Source of the DNA: Microglena sp. YARC
Lineage: Eukaryota > Chlorophyta > Chlorophyceae > Chlamydomonadales > Chlamydomonadaceae
Assembly (NCBI GenBank): GCA_022414725.1
Contig: CM039464.1
Location: 16,558,444-16,622,443, forward strand
Direction: 5' to 3'
Length of the DNA stretch: 64,000 nucleotides
A model generated the notes under the pieces. The model did not search any database, was not told where the DNA came from, and saw nothing but the letters and a program-made list of their open reading frames with translations. Below, one piece after another: positions 57,561 to 64,000 of this stretch (the first letter of the stretch is position 1; each line of letters opens with the position of its first letter). The position numbers and the translations under genes are program-made.

Positions 57561-59115
57561 CTCCTACACACACACCCGACCGGCCCCCTCTCTCTACACG
57601 GCACCCCACTGTGGAATACACTCACCACTATCCCCCACACATCCCTCCCTTGCCCCTTATCCTGCCCTTCCGCCGCAACCCTCCAATCCCTCCTTTCACC
57701 TCTCTGGCACCTTGGCATCACACAACTTTCTGAACTTCTAGCACCCCCTCTCTCACGCCCTTGTGGCCGCGCCCCTCTCCCGCCCTACCTCCTCCCTTAT
57801 AACGTCCTTCATTCCACCTATCGTCGCCGCCTTCCCACCAGAGCCCTCAATGCAGCCAAACTTGCCCTCAACCGCCTCACTCTCCTCCTTAACGGCACAC
57901 CTGGCGCACTCACCTCCACCAGCGTCGCCCCCCTTCCCCTCCACCAACGCCTCATCACGGCCACTCATAACTTCCTCCTCCTTCCCCAACCACTTCCCGC
58001 CAATCTTCCCATCACCCCTCTATCTCTCTCTGCCCGACCCTCCCCCCCCCTCCTACCCCCCAAGGACACCTCCCACTCATCCTCTTCGCAGACACCCCAC
58101 CCCTCCCACCGACAACCTCAGCCCTCAGACCATTCCCGCTCCCCGTCGTGTCCTCGACCTCACTACCCCACATCGGGCTCTCCCCTTAACACCTCTCCCC
58201 CTCCCTCCACGACTTGACCTCTCCCCTCCCACTCCCTTACCGACTTTTACCCCCTCAACCCACACCTCCCCACGAGACGCAGCCATCCCCACCCCGCCTC
58301 GGGTCCTCGACCTTTCCACCCCCCCCTCCACCCCCTAAGCGACTCCACCTCACCTCCACCCATCCCTTTCCGCGCCATACCCTCACACCACACAAATCAC
58401 CCAGAGACCTCACCCGCCCCACTTCTACCAGAGTTCTAGACCTTTCTACCCCACAACCCCCCCATAAGCGACTGCACCTCACCTCTCCACGCCCCCCATA
58501 TCCGGTTCTCGACCTCTCCTCCCTCCCACCACCACTACGCAGCCTCCACCGCCATCCACCCGCTTCCCACGAGCACAAAACCACCATTACACCCGCAACC
58601 CGTCCATACCCACAGGCCTTGCGACACAAAACTCGACCCCTCAACCTTTCCATCCCCCGCATTCACGATTTATCCCCCCTCCCCCCCCCTTGCATTCCTC
58701 CACCGATGTGCAGATGCTCCTACCCTTCCTCCGCTCCTCCCCGGTGTATGTCGTGCCCTTGACTTTGGCACCGCACATGCGGCTCACGCCCTCTCTCCTC
58801 ACCCACCAACACGCAAACGTCTCCACCCGGACACACATCCTACCCCCCCTTCCCACCCTACCACACACCATCCTACCACGCATGTTACCACCTCCACAAC
58901 CCCTCCCCACACCATACACCCAGCCTCTCGGGCCTCCCCACTCCCTCCACTTCCTCGCACACTCGACCTTACCGCCTCCATTCCCACACACCCCGCCACC
59001 GCTCCCACCCATACCCATGCCTCCACCTCACTCCTCTTTGTCCATCCCACAACACCCGCCACACCACCTCACTGCCCAATCCTCACCCCCTCCCCTAACC
59101 TCGCCCACGCTGTTC
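57560..59115. repeat. C-rich, G-poor tract with degenerate repeats
   Basis: About 1.5 kb very rich in C and T on the plus strand. Loose repeats include TTCTCGACCTTTC-like and AAGCGACTCCACCTCACC (58339, 58463). It ends abruptly at the truncated copia E. Long Pro/Leu-rich open frames here follow from composition. Confidence 0.6.
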
Positions 59116-61714
59116 CAGAGATTTAATCAGCTTGCACACAAGGGGAACATTGCCAGGACCAAGTTCATGAAAGCCCTCAGGCTGGTAACAGAACAGGTCC
59201 AGACCAGGTTCCAGCTTGGCATTCAAGAATGCAGTCTTGATGTCCAGCTGCCTCACAAACATTTTTCTATGAGTGATGGCAGCAAGGAGCACACGAAGAC
59301 CTGCTTTAGAGGAGACGGGGGCATATACATCATGGTAGTCCAGCCCAGGACGTTGCAGAAAACCACGAACTACAAAACGAGCTTTAAAACGCAAAGAACC
59401 ATCAGCCCCATGTTTCTTGACAAATAACCATCTGCCAGATAGAATCCTCTGCCTAGGAGGCTGTGGAGTGAGGACCCAAGTGGCATGAGCATGGAGGGAG
59501 GCCATCTCATCCTTCATAGCCTGCAGCCAGAGATCTCTGTCAGGGTTGGTAGGTAACATTGCAGCTTTATAAGAGAGTTCAGTAGAGGTAGAAATAAAAG
59601 CCCCCACGTACAAGCAGTGTACTTGTACATGGGCAGCGGGGATATCAGCAGTATCAGCAGTAACCGGTAATAAAGCCCCCAGCGCAGCACTCATGCGTGG
59701 TTGAACAAGGCCGGCCTCCTTTGCCTCTAAATCGTCGAAGCCTGGGTACACTGGAACACCCCAGCCATACGCAGTATCTGACCCGGACCAGTGTTCGAGG
59801 TCATCACTCACATCATCTGTGACGGCCACATCGTCGCAATGCCTGGTCCGGTATAAACCACCTGGTATAGCAGGGGGTGAAGTGATCAACAACTCCCGCG
59901 AGCTATCCGAATAGGTGGACGGGGGGTGGCGACTAGTGGGCAGTGGACCTGTACTAGGTTCCACTATGACCCGAGGCTGTCCTAATCCTACGACTTCACC
60001 GACGAAACGTGGCGCAGAGGAAGGCCCGGCGACCCCCTGAGATTCGAATAAATTAGAGCTTGAAGGAACATCAGACTCCCCCTGGCCCAATGCCGCCGCA
60101 CGCGATACAGCACCATCATTACCTGGCCTGGGACGCATCGTCATCCCATGACCAGTAAAGCGGTCAACAATCGGGGTTGGTAAAGGGCCCAGGACATTGT
60201 CAGTAGTATCAAGCCCTTTACCGATGATAGCGGCAGGGGTGCGAGAAAAATACTGAGATCCATCATAGGGAAGGAGCCCAGGGATACAGTTATAGCTAAA
60301 CTGTTCATAGAAGAGCACATCACGACTCTCTACCACCTGGCGCAACTTCGGGAACCCAAACAAAATAACCCTTACTCACCAGAGAATACCCAACCAGTCT
60401 ACCAGATAACGCCCTTTCGTCAAGCTTATTGCGCTTCTTCCCATTCACTAAGGTAACATAGCATGGGCACCCGAACACGCGCAATAACGATACATCAGGT
60501 AGAACCCCAAAGAACAACTCATAAGGAGTCTTGTCACCCTGATTAGGCAGCCGGTTGCGTAGGTAACACGCGGCGAGGAAGGCATAGGGCCAGAAGGACT
60601 TAGTGAGCTTAGACTCCAAGTGAATGCTCCTAGCTACGTTCTGAAGGACCCATTGTACCGTTCCACAGTCGCATTCTGCTGAGCAGTGTAAGCCATGGAC
60701 AATTCATGCACAGCACCAACCGATTCTAACCAATCCTCGAACCACTTCACTATAAATTCCTTAGCCCTGTCAGACCTAAGACACTTGAAAACAAATCCAT
60801 GCAGCTGAGTCATCCATCTGAGGATGGTAGTTTGAACTGCTATGGGAGCTTCATCCCTGTTTCTCAAGCACAAGACCTCAGCATAGCCAGAGTATTGGTC
60901 AGTGAGACACAGAACATAAAACTCCCCACGCAAGCCCCTAAATATTAAATGGCCCCATGATGTCCAAGTGAAGGCGTTGTAATGGGGCACGGATCCTAGT
61001 TTTGCTTTCTTTAGGAAAAGGGATACGTTTTCCCTTTGCCTTCTGACAAGCATCACATGGGATCTTAGACAGTCTTTGCACCTGTTGGAGAGTGAGGGGT
61101 AAGTTCTGAACCGAACCCTTCCTTACAAGGTTGTGCATGGCATCATAGCCAGGGTGACCCAGCCGCCTATGCCACAACCATTCAGGAGTGGTAGGGATCA
61201 CAACTCCACCATCCTCATCAACATCAAGAGCAAAAGCTGGATAATTTTCAGCACCATACAAACGGCCACGAGGGGTGTGACAAGGCCTACATGCAAACTT
61301 GTACACACCATCACTGGAGGCAGGGAAAGACCACAGAACAGAAGAGCCCTGTGTGGCAGTACAACTAAGACTATCAAAAGAAATCTTGCAGTTGTGAGCA
61401 TGGGCAACAGCATTTACTGACATGAGGTTCACCGGACAGTGTGGGATGTAGAGAACATTGGTTAAAGTGATTGGTGTTGGTAACCAATCACTACATAACA
61501 CAATAGAACCCTGACCCACAGACCGTTGAACCACACCATCACCAAATTTAACTGCTGGCCCAGTCTCAGAAGCATGAAACACAGTGAACAAAGACATATC
61601 ACCTGTGATTGACAACCCAGCTCCAGAATCAACATGCCAGACACCCTCAGACAGGCTCGGGCTGCAGACATTTGAAAATTTCGCAGTGCAAGAGAAAAGG
61701 ACAGAGCGTACCTC
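59116..61714 (-). pseudogene. Copia E pol, truncated
   Basis: The protease (HVDSGAGLSITGD), integrase zinc module and core, linker (SGSDTAYGWGVPVYPGF) and the first RT motifs (QLDIKTAFLNA) are present. Frame changes occur near 60950, 60630 and 60360. The RT stops before its catalytic YVDD. Confidence 0.9.
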
Positions 61715-63864
61715 CTATTTCTTGTCCAAAGCATACCCATCAATCTGAGCCTGCAAGGAGGCCAGCTGCCGCGGAGTAAGCACACCTGGAAGGGCCAAGG
61801 CCATGGGCACCGGATTGGTAACCGTGCACCAGGCTTGGTCTTACGCAGGTGCGGATGCTTCGTGAAACAGCGATCCTCCGAGTGGGTCGTCTTGCTGAGG
61901 CATGGGCCCCAAGTGCAATCCAGACGTCGCTTGTTGGAACCAGAACCCTGAGAACCAGATCCCTGCCCACGCTGAAACGCAGCATTGGCAGGAACCTGGG
62001 GAGCGTCCCGGGACCAACCAGGATGCCTGGAGTCGGACCTGGGGAGAGCAATGTTCAAAATGTCGAGAGACCGATATGCCTCCAGACAAGACCAGTAATC
62101 TACAGTCTGTCTGTTAGCCAACATCATACCGTACTGGATCCGCAGCGATTCAAATCGGATCAAACGGATCCCATTCACAATGGTTTCCATGGCGTGGCGC
62201 TGAGTGACAGGATGTCCAGCACTGCGGAGGTCAGTGCACAGACTGCGAACCATGCGAAAGAAATCATCGACACGGTCAGAAGGGCCCATGTGCGCATTAT
62301 GAAGTTCGATACGCATGAGAGGGACTCTAGAGGCAAGGGCATCAGACTGCGTCTTCCGGATATCCAAAAGGATATCCCGAGGGGTGGCAAAGTCCTGGTA
62401 TACCTTGACCATATCGTCCTCCATGTTCGCGAGCATCATAGTTAAACACATGAACTCCTGACGTTCGAGAGGCAGTGCACTGAACCCCAACAGTGCAGGA
62501 TCAAACCGAGACTCACCATGAATGAGGGTATTAGACCCAGCTCCAATCGCAGAAGGGACAGGAGCCAAGGACCTACGAATGTCCATGAAATACTCCGCAG
62601 CAAGACCAGCGTCAAGAGCGCGCTGGTCGTCTATGTTCCTAATCACAGGAATGGACCTCGCAACACTCATAAGCAGCTCGAAATCTGGGCTAACAGGACA
62701 CAGAGGGACTGGCACTCGCACAAACTGATAACCAAGCTTCTCGTGATCACTACGCCTCGTACCACCAAAGGAAACACCATGATCTGGGGGATACAGAATC
62801 CCAGAAGTGACTGGACCAAGAAAAGAACGACACCTGGTACCAAGCTCAGAGAAAGCCATCACTCGGCGATGCCTCAGCTTCACACTAACATTTGCCATTG
62901 TAGCCTGCATATCCATCCGACCGTACAAAGAGCGGTTCAAGGACTCACCATCCCGTCAATCCTGGTTGATCAGGCGGTAGTCCCGCAAGTTCAAAGTCGG
63001 AGGAGATCCACCAGTGAGCAGATGCTCCCAAGATTCGCATGACCGCGTATATAGCATAGGAGGAGGGCCAGGGGCAGGAGGCAGCTCCACCGGCGGAGGC
63101 GGAGGGGGTTCCAGGGAGGCACCAGCAGCAGAGGTGCGTGCAGAGGAAACAGCAGCCTCGCGAGAGCGAGTGTGGTAGCCAGGGAGGCCACGCTCCATGG
63201 GGGCAGATGCAGAGGAAAAAGAAGCAAAGCCCTTCAAGAAAGTGGGCTTAGCCACCTCCGGGTAAGCCGGGGGAACAGGCTCAAAGGGAGGCGCCGACGA
63301 AGGATGAGGCTGATACACAGGCGAAAGCTCTCGATTAGGCATCTGCTGATCAGCAGGCTCATACACCGGTGAAACAGCGGAAGTCTCAAAGACACGAGTG
63401 GCAGCAGCAGATGGGGTCACGCCACCGAAGTCAGCACTCGTAGCACTCTTCAAGTCCTCCTCATCATCAGTAGTAGTAGAGTAGTCTTCATCATAATTGA
63501 AGGGGACGCAATGAGGCTGCGGGTCTGATGCACAACGGATGATTTGTGTCTGTACACAACACAGCTTCATCAGGACATCCTCAACATCAGAGGACAGGCG
63601 TCGAACATTGAGAGAAGGAACCGTAAAGTTGGAGGATTGATCGGGGGGGGTTACTTCCTTGATGGCGGAAGGACCCTCCTCTCCGGCAGCAGAGGCCGCT
63701 GGCGCGCAGTCGTCTAGCCAATCTAGAGGAACCTTCACCCCCGTTGGGAGGATTCGGTCGCATCCATTGCTCACAATGACACTGCGGATCCCACGAGCCC
63801 ATGAAACACCATTAAGTTTGGTAAGTTTCACAAAGCCGGCAGGAGGCCCTCGCGGAAGTTGCAT
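61715..63864 (-). pseudogene. Copia E gag
   Basis: It starts MQLPRGPPAGFVKL at 63864 and ends at UAG 61717-61715. It has the family zinc knuckle LDCTWGPCLSKTTHSEDRC (CX4CX5HX4C). Breaks lie near 62950 and near 61810. The last codons (DGYALDKK) are back in frame with pol. Confidence 0.88.
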
Positions 63865-63901
63865 TATCAAAGCAGTGGTAGTGATGAGGAGCCCAATGAC
63901 C

Positions 63902-64000
63902 TATCAGCTTGAAATCACTCCGGTAGAGTGGACAGTAGATTAAAGCAGCGGAACAGACGCACCAATCTATACACGGAGACAAGGATAACGTTACAGACAC
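63902..64000 (-). repeat. Copia E 5' LTR (cut by window end)
   Basis: Begins TATCAGCTTGAAATCACTCC on the plus strand, similar to the A LTR. Confidence 0.85.

Larger units (their letters stand above)
59116..64000 (-). mobile_element. Ty1/copia retrotransposon E, truncated
   Basis: It runs from the 5' LTR (63902 to beyond the window) through gag and pol to a breakpoint at about 59115, within the RT at VCKLIKSL. RNase H and the 3' LTR are absent. The primer site GGTCATTGGGC follows the LTR. It is related to A, B and D but distinct from each. Confidence 0.92.

Noticed and set aside
57417..58217. 266-codon Pro/Leu-rich open frame
   Set aside because: It arises from the C-rich composition with few possible stops; parallel frames are open as well and no domain is visible.
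1..64000. tRNA, rRNA or riboswitch genes
   Set aside because: No cloverleaf with A and B boxes or rRNA core sequence was recognised on either strand.

Overview
The window is nuclear DNA of a eukaryote, and almost all of it is transposable elements. Genes are split by GT-AG introns with consistent phases, and there is a plant-style A20/AN1 stress-associated-protein gene, Ty1/copia retrotransposons, a non-LTR LINE and Helitrons. There are no bacterial-type operons, rRNA or tRNA genes. A streptophyte green lineage (alga or early land plant) fits best, but the species is an inference.

Left part (1-4.5 kb): two small, unrecognised three-exon genes transcribed divergently from a shared 372-bp region. 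Next (4.5-26.6 kb, minus strand) is an autonomous Helitron whose Rep/helicase gene can be followed through ten exons with matching splice phases. It carries one in-frame stop. A LINE lies in intron 6. A very young copia element (A, LTRs about 0.7% diverged) interrupts exon 2, and its 5' LTR carries a further 254-bp insertion. Removing A and one copy of its 5-bp target duplication restores the Helitron reading frame.

26.7-32.6 kb is a head-to-tail array of six non-autonomous Helitrons on the minus strand. Each ends in a GC hairpin plus CTAG, and the next begins TC with no spacer at all five junctions.

34-57 kb is a nested stack. A deleted copia-like element (C') lies in or beside an intron of the A20/AN1 gene. 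C' contains a truncated LINE copy and copia element D. D contains element C, and C contains both an almost complete copia (B) and a 2.5-kb terminal-inverted-repeat DNA element (G). D, C, B and G have clean target duplications (GCTAA, AATCC, CCGGG, TTGC). C encodes one intact 951-codon frame that lacks reverse transcriptase but keeps a C-terminal region also present in C'.

Right end: the 5' part of the A20/AN1 gene (57.1-55.4 kb, minus strand), a strongly C-rich tract (57.6-59.1 kb), and a further copia (E) truncated within its reverse transcriptase and running off the window. Copies A, B and E share an in-frame UAG between gag and pol.
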